Positions 23,616 to 31,320 of a stretch of DNA of 38,308 bases are shown in pieces. Location: positions 1 through 38,308 of the forward strand of contig JAHYJL010000008.1 of NCBI GenBank assembly GCA_019429045.1, read 5' to 3'. A program made the position numbers and the translations under genes. The notes below the pieces were generated by a model. It was not told the DNA's origin, searched no databases, and saw only the letters and a program-made list of their open reading frames with translations. The stretch's first letter is position 1, and every line of letters begins with the position of its first letter. The stretch comes from Bacteroidales bacterium (GTDB lineage: Bacteria > Bacteroidota > Bacteroidia > Bacteroidales > JAGOPY01).

Positions 23616-26471
23616 TTAGCTGTCAAGTTTATGAATGGCGGAAATTGTTTTGGCCGTTATCGGTTTTTTTGAAAGAATCAATTGATTTTCAAATGTCTTC
23701 CATCGGTTTCCGATGCAGATCATGCGGCATTCTTCTGCTACCAGTGGACAATCACAGTTTCCGAAGGTTTTCTCGATGATCTTCCTTTGCCTGATCTCAT
23801 GAAATTCAGGCGAACCTGTTGCCGGGCTGCCACTGGACGGGCGGGCGACAAGCCTGAGCGGGACCGCTTCTATTTGTTGACGGATATAATTCCAGGGCCC
23901 CATGTTTGCCGGCTCCTCCTGGGTCCAAAGCCAGTCATCCGCCTTTACATATTTCTTCAGCAATTGCGCGACCTGCTTGTCCGGGAAGGGGTGCAATTGC
24001 TCAATCCGGATAATCGCAGTGTCATCCGTTTTGATTTTATCTTTTTCTTCCAGCAGATCGTAATATATTTTTCCGCTGCAGAAAACGAGTTTTCTGATTT
24101 TGGCAGGATCGGCTGCCGGCTCGTCAATCACTTCCCGGAAACCTCCCGTGGCCAGCTCTTCCAGCGATGAAACGCAACGTGGATGGCGCAGCAGGCTTTT
24201 AGGTGTGAAAATGATCAACGGTTTCCTGAAATCGCGGGATAACTGGCGGCGCAAGACATGGAAGAAATTAGCCGGAGTGGTGGCGTTTACCACTTGCATA
24301 TTGTATTCTGCACTCAGGATCAGGAAACGTTCAATCCGGGCGCTGGAGTGTTCAGGACCCTGTCCTTCATAACCGTGCGGCAACAGGATCACCAGGTCGT
24401 TCATCACGTTCCATTTATCCTCTGCACTGCTCAGGAATTGGTCAAAAATGATCTGCGCCCCGTTGGCAAAATCGCCGAATTGCGCTTCCCATACTGTCAG
24501 GGTGTATGGTGAAGCCAGGGAATACCCGTAATCGAATCCTAAAACACCGTATTCCGACAGCGGAGAGTTATAAATCTCAAAACGGGCTTGCTTTTTACTC
24601 AGATGGTTCAGTGGAAAATATTCTTTTTCAGAATCTTCAATTTTTAAAACTGCATGACGATGTGAGAATGTTCCCCTGACAGAATCCTGCCCGCTGATCC
24701 TAACCGGAAAGCCTTCTGCCAGTAATGTTCCATAGGCCAGTAATTCACCCATGCCCCAGTCGATAATGCCCGTTTTCTTTATCATCTCCATCCTTGATTC
24801 CTGCAGTCTGACCAGTTTTCGGAAGAAGTTTTCCCCTTTGGGGACATGGGCAATCTTACGTCCGATTGCCTTCAGTTTTTTCAGGTCAACCGATGTGTCG
24901 GGAGAAGCAATGAAATCGTCGGGTGTTGCTTTGCGGAGATCTTTCCATACATTATCGAGAAAAGACCGGATGTGCGCTTTTTCAATTTTTTTGGACTCTT
25001 CCAGGCTTTTCTCAAAAAGATCACTGGTTTTTGATTCTGTTTTCTGGAAATATTGCTCATCAGGCCATCCCTGGTCAAGAAGATGATGCTTGTAAATTTG
25101 CATCGGGTCAGGGTGTTTTTCGATGAGGGCGTAAAGAACCGGCTGGGTGAACCGGGGCTCGTCCCCTTCATTATGGCCCCATTTCCTGTAACAGAGGATA
25201 TCGATGAATACATCGCGCTGGAATTTAGTGCGAAATTCCACGGCCAGCTGGACAGTGGCCACCAGGGCCAACACATCATCACCGTTGACATGGAAAACGG
25301 GCGATTGCACCACTTTGGCCACATCGGTGCAATAGGTACTGGACCTTGCATCCAGGTAATTGGTGGTGAAGCCGATCTGGTTATTGACCACCAGGTGCAA
25401 GGTACCGCCTGTTTTATAGCCCGGGAGCTGCGACATCTGTATCACTTCATACACGACTCCCTGGCCGGCGACAGAGGCATCGCCATGGATGAGGATCGAC
25501 AGGATTTTATTGAAGTCACCTTTGTAATCCATATCGACCCTGGCACGGACAATCCCCTGTACCACAGGATCAACTGCCTCCAGGTGGGATGGATTGGGCG
25601 AAAGTGTCATTTTAATGGTCTTGCCCAACGTGGAGTTTCTTTCAGTGGAATATCCAAGGTGGTACTTGACATCACCCAGCAGGGTTTCGTCATCATATTT
25701 CAACCCCTTGAATTCACTGAAAATCTGTGCGTAAGGTTTTTTCATGAAGTTGGCCAGTACATTCAGCCTCCCCCTGTGCGGCATGCCGATAACTACCTCT
25801 TCAACACCCATATGGGCTCCTTTTTCCATGATGGCATCCAATGCCGGAATCAGTGATTCCGCGCCTTCCAGCGAAAAACGCTTCTGCCCGGGAAACTTCT
25901 TATGGATAAACTTCTCAAATAAAACAGCCCTGGAAAGGTTCCTGTAAATGTACTTGCGGTCATCGGGTGTAAAAGGATAGGTGTTTTTTGATCTCTCCAT
26001 TTTACCCTGGAGCCAGCCCCTGACTTCGGGATTCCGGATGTAATGGAACTCGGCGCCAACCGACTGGCAATAGGTTTGCTGAAGATGATCCAGTATCTCC
26101 TGCAATGTAGCTTTTCCAATCCCGATTTCATGCCCCGCTTCAAACGATTTTTTCAGATCCTCATCAGATAATCCATAATTTTCCAGGTCAAGGGTCGGTG
26201 TGTATTTGCGGCGGGCCCTGACGGGATTTGTTTTTGTGAAAAGATGCCCCCGTTGCCGGTAAGCATTGATCAGGTTAATTACTTTGAATTCGCTTGGATA
26301 AACGGCCCGCTCGGTTTTATCCAATGCAGGATATTGTTTCCTGGCAAATTCAAATCCATCGAAAAACTGCCGCCAGCCATCTTCCACTGATCCGGGGTCT
26401 TCAAGAAATCTCCTGTAATGTTCCTCCACAAAGGCAGGATCTGCTGAATGTAGATATGCAAATCTATCCAT
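23616..26471 (-). CDS. odhA: 2-oxoglutarate dehydrogenase E1 component
   Basis: E1 decarboxylates 2-oxoglutarate with thiamine diphosphate and transfers the succinyl group to the lipoyl arm of E2. The 951-residue length is normal. Visible motifs are the N-terminal E2-docking segment ([13 protein letters not shown]), [40 protein letters not shown] and [15 protein letters not shown]. The ThDP/Mg site is [14 protein letters not shown] with [26 protein letters not shown] and, in the C-terminal domain, [20 protein letters not shown] also occur. The start ATG (26469-26471) lies 26 nt behind a perfect -7 box. It leads the odhA-odhB operon and faces away from korAB, an alternative enzyme for the same step. 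Confidence 0.97.
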   Translation of the reverse strand: MDRFAYLHSADPAFVEEHYRRFLEDPGSVEDGWRQFFDGFEFARKQYPALDKTERAVYPSEFKVINLINAYRQRGHLFTKTNPVRARRKYTPTLDLENYGLSDEDLKKSFEAGHEIGIGKATLQEILDHLQQTYCQSVGAEFHYIRNPEVRGWLQGKMERSKNTYPFTPDDRKYIYRNLSRAVLFEKFIHKKFPGQKRFSLEGAESLIPALDAIMEKGAHMGVEEVVIGMPHRGRLNVLANFMKKPYAQIFSEFKGLKYDDETLLGDVKYHLGYSTERNSTLGKTIKMTLSPNPSHLEAVDPVVQGIVRARVDMDYKGDFNKILSILIHGDASVAGQGVVYEVIQMSQLPGYKTGGTLHLVVNNQIGFTTNYLDARSSTYCTDVAKVVQSPVFHVNGDDVLALVATVQLAVEFRTKFQRDVFIDILCYRKWGHNEGDEPRFTQPVLYALIEKHPDPMQIYKHHLLDQGWPDEQYFQKTESKTSDLFEKSLEESKKIEKAHIRSFLDNVWKDLRKATPDDFIASPDTSVDLKKLKAIGRKIAHVPKGENFFRKLVRLQESRMEMIKKTGIIDWGMGELLAYGTLLAEGFPVRISGQDSVRGTFSHRHAVLKIEDSEKEYFPLNHLSKKQARFEIYNSPLSEYGVLGFDYGYSLASPYTLTVWEAQFGDFANGAQIIFDQFLSSAEDKWNVMNDLVILLPHGYEGQGPEHSSARIERFLILSAEYNMQVVNATTPANFFHVLRRQLSRDFRKPLIIFTPKSLLRHPRCVSSLEELATGGFREVIDEPAADPAKIRKLVFCSGKIYYDLLEEKDKIKTDDTAIIRIEQLHPFPDKQVAQLLKKYVKADDWLWTQEEPANMGPWNYIRQQIEAVPLRLVARPSSGSPATGSPEFHEIRQRKIIEKTFGNCDCPLVAEECRMICIGNRWKTFENQLILSKKPITAKTISAIHKLDS

Positions 26472-26497
26472 AAATAGATATTTGTCAAAATGATGTG

Positions 26498-26505
26498 CAA
26501 AGATA
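26498..26505 (-). promoter_or_regulatory. -7 box for odhAB
   Basis: The minus strand reads TATCTTTG, a perfect -7 element 26 nt before the odhA ATG and just beyond the ferredoxin terminator. The -33 region falls within the terminator T-run and shows no TTTG. Confidence 0.6.
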
Positions 26506-26522
26506 CAAAATGAGGCAATAAA

Positions 26523-26552
26523 AAAGGCTGCTTCATTCGTGAAGCAGCCTTT
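26523..26552 (-). terminator. Intrinsic terminator of the ferredoxin gene
   Basis: A perfect hairpin with an 11-bp core stem, AGGCTGCTTCA (26525-26535) with TGAAGCAGCCT (26540-26550), encloses a 4-nt loop. Flanking A/T pairs extend it to about 13 bp. On the minus strand it is followed by a run of T residues, as expected for a rho-independent terminator. It begins 18 nt after the ferredoxin stop and insulates odhAB from it. Confidence 0.92.
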
Positions 26553-26570
26553 CTTGAGATTGGATCTTAA

Positions 26571-26738
26571 CTATACCGGTTCGATCGCGTCAACGGGACA
26601 CACATCCGCACATGAACCGCAGTCTGTGCAAATGTCCGGATCAATCACGTAGATTTCACCTTCCGAAATAGCTTCGACCGGGCACTCATCGATACAAGTG
26701 CCGCATGCTGTACAATCATCAGTTATTTTATAAGCCAT
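26571..26738 (-). CDS. 2x[4Fe-4S] ferredoxin, 55 residues
   Basis: This small gene encodes a 55-residue low-potential electron carrier of the bacterial (clostridial-type) ferredoxin family. It has two cluster motifs with the spacing CxxCxxCxxxCP: Cys9, 12, 15, 19 and Cys37, 40, 43, 47. They are separated by the usual turn (EGEIYVIDPD), and the protein ends DAIEPV. It starts MAYKITDDCTACGTC, a standard N-terminus. It has its own -7 box (26780-26787) and a strong terminator (26523-26552), so it forms a separate short transcription unit. Lying between odhAB and the divergent korAB, it is a natural candidate to take electrons from KorAB, although that is inferred from position and chemistry only. 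Confidence 0.95.
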   Translation of the reverse strand: MAYKITDDCTACGTCIDECPVEAISEGEIYVIDPDICTDCGSCADVCPVDAIEPV

Positions 26739-26779
26739 ATCAAAAAAAGTTTAAAAGTTTGTTATTCAATGTTCGTTTG

Positions 26780-26787
26780 CAAAATTA
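26780..26787 (-). promoter_or_regulatory. -7 box for the ferredoxin gene
   Basis: The minus strand reads TAATTTTG, a perfect -7 element, 41 nt before the ferredoxin ATG at 26738. The -33 region shows no clear TTTG. Confidence 0.55.
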
Positions 26788-26885
26788 GTCTTTTCGTTTA
26801 TTATACCCGATTTTTCAACCTTAAAAAATGAATTTATATGTAATCTAAATTATATAAAACATGCTTGCCAGAGTGGTAAAACATG

Positions 26886-26893
26886 TAATTTTG
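26886..26893 (+). promoter_or_regulatory. -7 box for korAB
   Basis: TAATTTTG, a perfect -7 element, lies 19 nt before ATG 26913. A TTG at 26865-26867, 18 nt upstream, could serve as the -33 element. Confidence 0.6.
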
Positions 26894-26912
26894 CCAGTTA
26901 AAAGTTATTGCC

Positions 26913-28763
26913 ATGGACAATAAGAACCATCGGATCATTGAACTGGAGCATGTTGTGGTTAAGTTGGCCGGTGATTCCGGCGACGGGATGCAGTTGAGCG
27001 GTACCCAATTTTCCGACACCACTGCCATCGACGGGAACGATCTTGCTACTTTTCCTGATTACCCTTCTGAAATCCGTGCACCGCAGGGAACAATCGCCGG
27101 AGTGTCTGGTTTTCAGCTTCATTTCGGCTATCACAAGGTTGAAACACCGGGAGACCTGGCGGATGTATTGATAGCTCTCAACCCTGCAGCCTTGAAAGTC
27201 AACCTGAAATGGGTGAAATCGGGGGCAACAATAATCGTTGATGAAGACAGTTTCCAGGAAAAGGACATTGCAAAAGCAGGTTTTGTTGAAAATCCGCTGG
27301 ATGACGGCACGTTGGATGGCTACAGATTGATCAAGGCGCCCATCACCAGTCTGAGCCGGACAACATGCATGGAACTGGGGCTTGATGCCAAATCGGCTGA
27401 CCGGACTAAGAACCAGTTTGCGCTGGGAATGCTGTATTACATGTTCAGCAAGGATCTTGAGGTTGGGGCAAAGTTCCTGGATGAAAAGTTTGCCCGGAAG
27501 GAGCTCGTTGCGACTGCCAATAAGGCAGTTTTGGAAGCGGGATATCATTTTGCGGAGAACCTTCAGGAATTTGCAGTCACATACAGGATAAAGCCCAGAA
27601 AAGATCTAAAGGGGCGTTATCGCAGCATTAATGGAAATACTGCCGTAGCCTGGGGTTTGATGGCGGCAGCTGAAAAGGCGGGGCTGGACTTGTTTCTTGG
27701 ATCTTACCCGATCACCCCTGCCACAGAAATATTGCAGGAACTGGCACATATGAAACATCTTGGTGTGAAGACACTTCAGGCCGAAGATGAAATTGCCGGC
27801 ATCAACAGCGCCATCGGGGCAGCGTTTGCCGGCAAACTGGCCGCCACCTCCACTTCGGGCCCAGGCCTTGCGCTGAAAAGCGAGGCCATTGGCCTGGCTG
27901 TGATCACTGAGCTTCCGCTGGTCATTGTCAACGTGCAGAGAGGAGGGCCTTCCACGGGATTGCCAACCAAACCTGAACAGGCGGATCTTATGCAGTCTAT
28001 TTTTGGCAGGCATGGCGAAAGCCCTGTCGTAGTCATGGCTGCCAGCACCCCGGCCAATTGTTTTCACTATGCCTTCATGGCCGCCAAAATCGCCTTGGAA
28101 CATATGGTCCCGGTGATCCTTTTGACGGACGGTTACCTGGCTAATGGGTCAGAATTATGGAAAGTGGTGAAAATGGCCGATCTGCCAAAAATCGAGCCCA
28201 GATTGGTGAAAGATAATGATCCCGATTACATGCCTTATAGGCGTGATCCTGAAACACTTGCGCGGTCTTGGGCATTTCCCGGCCAGGAAGGACTTAGGCA
28301 TAGGATTGGCGGGCTGGAAAAGGAAGATGTGAGCGGTAACGTTTCGCAGGATCCCCTCAACCACCAAAAAATGGTGACATTGCGCCAGGAGAAAGTGTAC
28401 CGGGTGGCAAACTATATTCCTGAATTGAAAGTTTATGGCGAAAGCAGCGGGGACCTTCTTGTTGTCGGTTGGGGCGGCACATATGGCCACCTGATTTCGG
28501 CAGTCAGAGACCTGCAGTCGGATGGTCACAAGATCAGCCTGGCCCAATTCAATTATATTTATCCCTTACCAAAAAATACAAAGGATGTTTTAAAAGGTTT
28601 TAAAAAGATCATTGTTTGCGAGCTGAATAATGGCCAGTTTATATACTGGCTCCGGACCTGTTTCCCTGAGTTCCAATACCTGACCTATCATAAAGTGCAG
28701 GGATTGCCTTTTTTAATCAACGAGTTGAAAGAGAATTTCAATGAAATTTTGAAGGAATTTTGA
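26913..28763 (+). CDS. korA: 2-oxoglutarate:ferredoxin oxidoreductase, alpha subunit (gamma-alpha fusion)
   Basis: With KorB this enzyme converts 2-oxoglutarate, CoA and oxidised ferredoxin to succinyl-CoA, CO2 and reduced ferredoxin; under reducing conditions it can run backward. The 616-residue product fuses a gamma domain (about 1-200: VVKLAGDSGDGMQLSGTQFS, FPDYPSEIRAPQG) to an alpha domain (about 215-616: GSYPITPATEILQELAHM, QAEDEIAGINSAIGAAFAGK, STSGPGLALKSEAIGLAV, NVQRGGPSTGLPTKPEQADL). This is the usual KorA architecture. It is followed by korB after a 1-nt gap and diverges from the ferredoxin gene. Substrate choice (2-oxoglutarate rather than another 2-oxoacid) is inferred from family resemblance and from the adjacent odhAB. 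Confidence 0.93.
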   Translation: MDNKNHRIIELEHVVVKLAGDSGDGMQLSGTQFSDTTAIDGNDLATFPDYPSEIRAPQGTIAGVSGFQLHFGYHKVETPGDLADVLIALNPAALKVNLKWVKSGATIIVDEDSFQEKDIAKAGFVENPLDDGTLDGYRLIKAPITSLSRTTCMELGLDAKSADRTKNQFALGMLYYMFSKDLEVGAKFLDEKFARKELVATANKAVLEAGYHFAENLQEFAVTYRIKPRKDLKGRYRSINGNTAVAWGLMAAAEKAGLDLFLGSYPITPATEILQELAHMKHLGVKTLQAEDEIAGINSAIGAAFAGKLAATSTSGPGLALKSEAIGLAVITELPLVIVNVQRGGPSTGLPTKPEQADLMQSIFGRHGESPVVVMAASTPANCFHYAFMAAKIALEHMVPVILLTDGYLANGSELWKVVKMADLPKIEPRLVKDNDPDYMPYRRDPETLARSWAFPGQEGLRHRIGGLEKEDVSGNVSQDPLNHQKMVTLRQEKVYRVANYIPELKVYGESSGDLLVVGWGGTYGHLISAVRDLQSDGHKISLAQFNYIYPLPKNTKDVLKGFKKIIVCELNNGQFIYWLRTCFPEFQYLTYHKVQGLPFLINELKENFNEILKEF

Positions 28764-28764
28764 T

Positions 28765-29799
28765 ATGACATCACATCAAACAACACAATCTTCTCATCCA
28801 TTATCAAAGGATGATTTCAAACCGGACGGCCCGGTAAAATGGTGTGCCGGATGCGGTGATTATGCCATACTGGCAGCTGTCCAGACCGTATTGGTTGAAC
28901 TGGGTGGCAGGAAGGAAGACCTTGTATTTGTTTCAGGGATCGGTTGCTCATCCCGTTTCCCCTATTATATCAATACTTATGGTTTTCATGGATTGCATGG
29001 CAGGGGAGCTGCAATTGCCACCGGTATCAAAATTGCCAATCCCTCTTTACAGGTATGGCACATCACCGGGGATGGCGATTCAATGGCCATCGGGGGCAAC
29101 CATTTCATCCACACGGTAAGGCGAAACATTGACATGAATATCGTCATCTTCAATAACCGCATTTACGGCCTGACCAAAGGACAATATTCACCAACATCAC
29201 CCAAGGGGCTGATAACCAAAAGCTCTCCTGACGGCGTTATTGAGAGCCCCTTCACACCTGGTGAGCTTGTCATGGGTGCTCAGGGCACATTTTTCGCCAG
29301 AGCGGTGGATACCGATCCGAAAATGCTCCGGGATGTGCTGAAAGCTGCGGCGTTGCACAATGGCACATCTGTTGTTGAAGTTTTACAAAATTGCGTGATA
29401 TTCAATCATCTGACACATGCAGCCATCACCAATAAAGAAACAAAGGATGATAACCAGCTCTACCTTGAGGCAGGGAAACCTATGCTGTTCGGTAAAAACA
29501 TGGAGAAGGGTATCATTCGCAGAAATAATAAACTTAAAGTAGGTGTGATTGGCGAAGACGGGGTGACAATGGACGATATTCTTGTGCACGATCCTACTGA
29601 TCCCGAGGATATGACCCATTATAACCTGGTGAGGATGGGGCTGCCTGAATTCCCTGTAGCTATGGGTGTCATCCGGTCCTGTGATTGCATTGAATCATAT
29701 GACCAGCTTTATGAACAACAGCTTGCTGCCGCACGCCAGAAAAGCAATATTAAATGCATGGATGACATGCTGAATTCAGGGAATATCCTCGACCTCTGA
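28765..29799 (+). CDS. korB: 2-oxoglutarate:ferredoxin oxidoreductase, beta subunit
   Basis: The 344-residue beta subunit binds thiamine diphosphate. Visible are the VKWCAGCGDYAILAAVQ motif near residue 25, GIGCSSRFPYYINTYGFHGL, HGRGAAIATGIKIANP, and the ThDP/Mg site GDGDSMAIGGNHFIH followed by NNRIYGLTKGQYSPTS. The C-terminal part is typical of KorB and it lacks the ferredoxin-like cluster domain seen in some pyruvate enzymes, so electrons must leave to an external carrier such as the neighbouring 55-residue ferredoxin. It starts at ATG 28765, 1 nt after the korA stop, which indicates one operon. Confidence 0.94.
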   Translation: MTSHQTTQSSHPLSKDDFKPDGPVKWCAGCGDYAILAAVQTVLVELGGRKEDLVFVSGIGCSSRFPYYINTYGFHGLHGRGAAIATGIKIANPSLQVWHITGDGDSMAIGGNHFIHTVRRNIDMNIVIFNNRIYGLTKGQYSPTSPKGLITKSSPDGVIESPFTPGELVMGAQGTFFARAVDTDPKMLRDVLKAAALHNGTSVVEVLQNCVIFNHLTHAAITNKETKDDNQLYLEAGKPMLFGKNMEKGIIRRNNKLKVGVIGEDGVTMDDILVHDPTDPEDMTHYNLVRMGLPEFPVAMGVIRSCDCIESYDQLYEQQLAAARQKSNIKCMDDMLNSGNILDL

Positions 29800-29850
29800 T
29801 AATCAGGCTTTAATCGGTCCTTACACTTTACTGTCATGCTTCCTTATTCG

Positions 29851-29858
29851 TATCTTTG
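29851..29858 (+). promoter_or_regulatory. -7 box for tilS (possible leaderless transcript)
   Basis: TATCTTTG is a perfect -7 element, with TTTA (29827-29830) 20 nt upstream as a possible -33. Only 5 nt separate it from ATG 29864, so the transcript would start at or within a few bases of the start codon. Confidence 0.65.
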
Positions 29859-29863
29859 CGAGT

Positions 29864-31225
29864 ATGTTGAATGAATTTATCGATTATATCAATCGGGAAA
29901 ACCTGCTTCGGCATGACAACTGGATTTTAATGGCAGTGAGCGGAGGCCTGGATTCGGTTGTCATGACCGATCTGTTTCATCATGCGGGTTATTCATTCGG
30001 GATCGCTCATGTGAATTTTGCGCTAAGGGGTAAGGAGTCGGAAAGGGATGAGCAATTTGTAAGGAACCTGGCCGATAAATACAAAAGTCCCTCGTACTTC
30101 ATCCGCTTTGACACAAAGCAATACGCCCGTAAAAATAAGTTGTCGGTTCAAATGGCAGCCCGTCAGTTGAGGTATGACTGGTTCAGGCAGGTTGTATCAG
30201 AAGTTGGCTATGATTTTATCGCAACTGCCCATCATCTGGATGATCAGATCGAAACATTCCTGATCAACCTGGCAAGAGGTACCGGTATTGCCGGGCTGCA
30301 CGGTATTCTCCCCAAACATGGGGTGATCATCAGGCCGCTGCTTTTTGCTTCCCGCTCACAACTTGAAAACTATGCGCAGGAGAATAATCTCGACTTTGTA
30401 GAAGATTCCTCCAATGCCAGTTTGAAATACTCCCGTAACCGGATCCGGCATAAGGTCATTCCCGAGCTTGAAAAGATCAACCCTTCATTCAGGACAGAAT
30501 TTGCCCGGACGATCCAAAACATCAGGGATGCTGAAACAGTTTACAGGTCAGTTATCGACATTGAAAAAAAACGCTTACTGATCCCTCATGAAAGCGGTTA
30601 TCAGATTCCTCTGGTGCTGCTGAAGCAAATGAAACCGCTACGAACCTGGCTCTTTGAATTGTTAAGCCCTTTCGATTTTAATGTTGCTGTCGTGAATGAT
30701 GTCCTGAATACCCTGGACGACCCTCCGGGAAAATTATTCTATTCAGCGACACACAGGGTTGTTAAAGATCGCGAATGCCTGCTGATAGATCCTCTTCCTG
30801 TTAGTAATGCACAACATAACTTGCCAACAGGCTGTTTTCCAATATTTCAATCTGATTTAAGGATTGATTTCCCGGTGAAACTTGTGCTGAAAGTACATGA
30901 TGCCAGTGGCTTCGTTATTTCTTCAAGATCTCAAACGGCCTGTCTGGATCTTGACAAGTTGAAATTTCCACTGAGCTTGCGGAAATGGAAAAAGGGAGAT
31001 TATTTTATTCCCCTGGGGATGTCCGGGAGAAAAAAGATCAGCGATTTCTTTACCGATCAGAAATATTCCATCCCGGAGAAGGAGAAATCCTGGCTGCTTT
31101 GCAGCGGGCCGGATATTGTTTGGATCATCGGGCACAGAATTGATGACAGGTATAAAATCACTGGCGAAACCGAACGGGTCCTGGAGATCGACCTGAACCC
31201 ATCCAAATCAGATGTAAAAAACTGA
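29864..31225 (+). CDS. tilS: tRNA(Ile)-lysidine synthetase
   Basis: TilS converts the wobble cytidine of tRNA-Ile(CAU) to lysidine using ATP and lysine, so that AUA is read as isoleucine. The 453-residue product has the PP-loop SGGLDS (26-31), GIAHVNFALRGKESERDEQF, ATAHHLDDQIETFLINLARG, RPLLFASRSQLENYA and DSSNASLKYSRNRIRH. A linker and the TilS C-terminal domain follow (about 360-440: LRKWKKGDYFIPLGMSGRKK, SDFF). Length is normal for a full-size TilS. The start is ATG 29864, directly behind a -7 box; the overlapping ATG at 29871 is out of frame. It precedes the dsbD-like gene, which has its own promoter. Confidence 0.96.
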   Translation: MLNEFIDYINRENLLRHDNWILMAVSGGLDSVVMTDLFHHAGYSFGIAHVNFALRGKESERDEQFVRNLADKYKSPSYFIRFDTKQYARKNKLSVQMAARQLRYDWFRQVVSEVGYDFIATAHHLDDQIETFLINLARGTGIAGLHGILPKHGVIIRPLLFASRSQLENYAQENNLDFVEDSSNASLKYSRNRIRHKVIPELEKINPSFRTEFARTIQNIRDAETVYRSVIDIEKKRLLIPHESGYQIPLVLLKQMKPLRTWLFELLSPFDFNVAVVNDVLNTLDDPPGKLFYSATHRVVKDRECLLIDPLPVSNAQHNLPTGCFPIFQSDLRIDFPVKLVLKVHDASGFVISSRSQTACLDLDKLKFPLSLRKWKKGDYFIPLGMSGRKKISDFFTDQKYSIPEKEKSWLLCSGPDIVWIIGHRIDDRYKITGETERVLEIDLNPSKSDVKN

Positions 31226-31282
31226 CTATTTAGATTTTCTTCTAAATTACAAAGAAATAGCCTATTACTGAGGCTAATTTTA

Positions 31283-31290
31283 TATTTTTG
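31283..31290 (+). promoter_or_regulatory. -7 box for the DsbD-like gene
   Basis: TATTTTTG, a perfect -7 element, lies 30 nt before ATG 31321. It overlaps an in-frame alternative start at 31288, which it therefore excludes. Confidence 0.65.
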
Positions 31291-31320
31291 CGAACCTTCA
31301 TTGATGTTATATTTTTTATT

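Noticed and set aside
25053-25856. 267-codon plus-strand open frame inside odhA
   Set aside because: It lies wholly antisense to a conserved, motif-rich part of odhA and shows no recognisable domain or start signal.
26898-27548. 216-codon minus-strand open frame over korA
   Set aside because: It is antisense to the conserved gamma domain of KorA; its composition looks like a reading-frame shadow.
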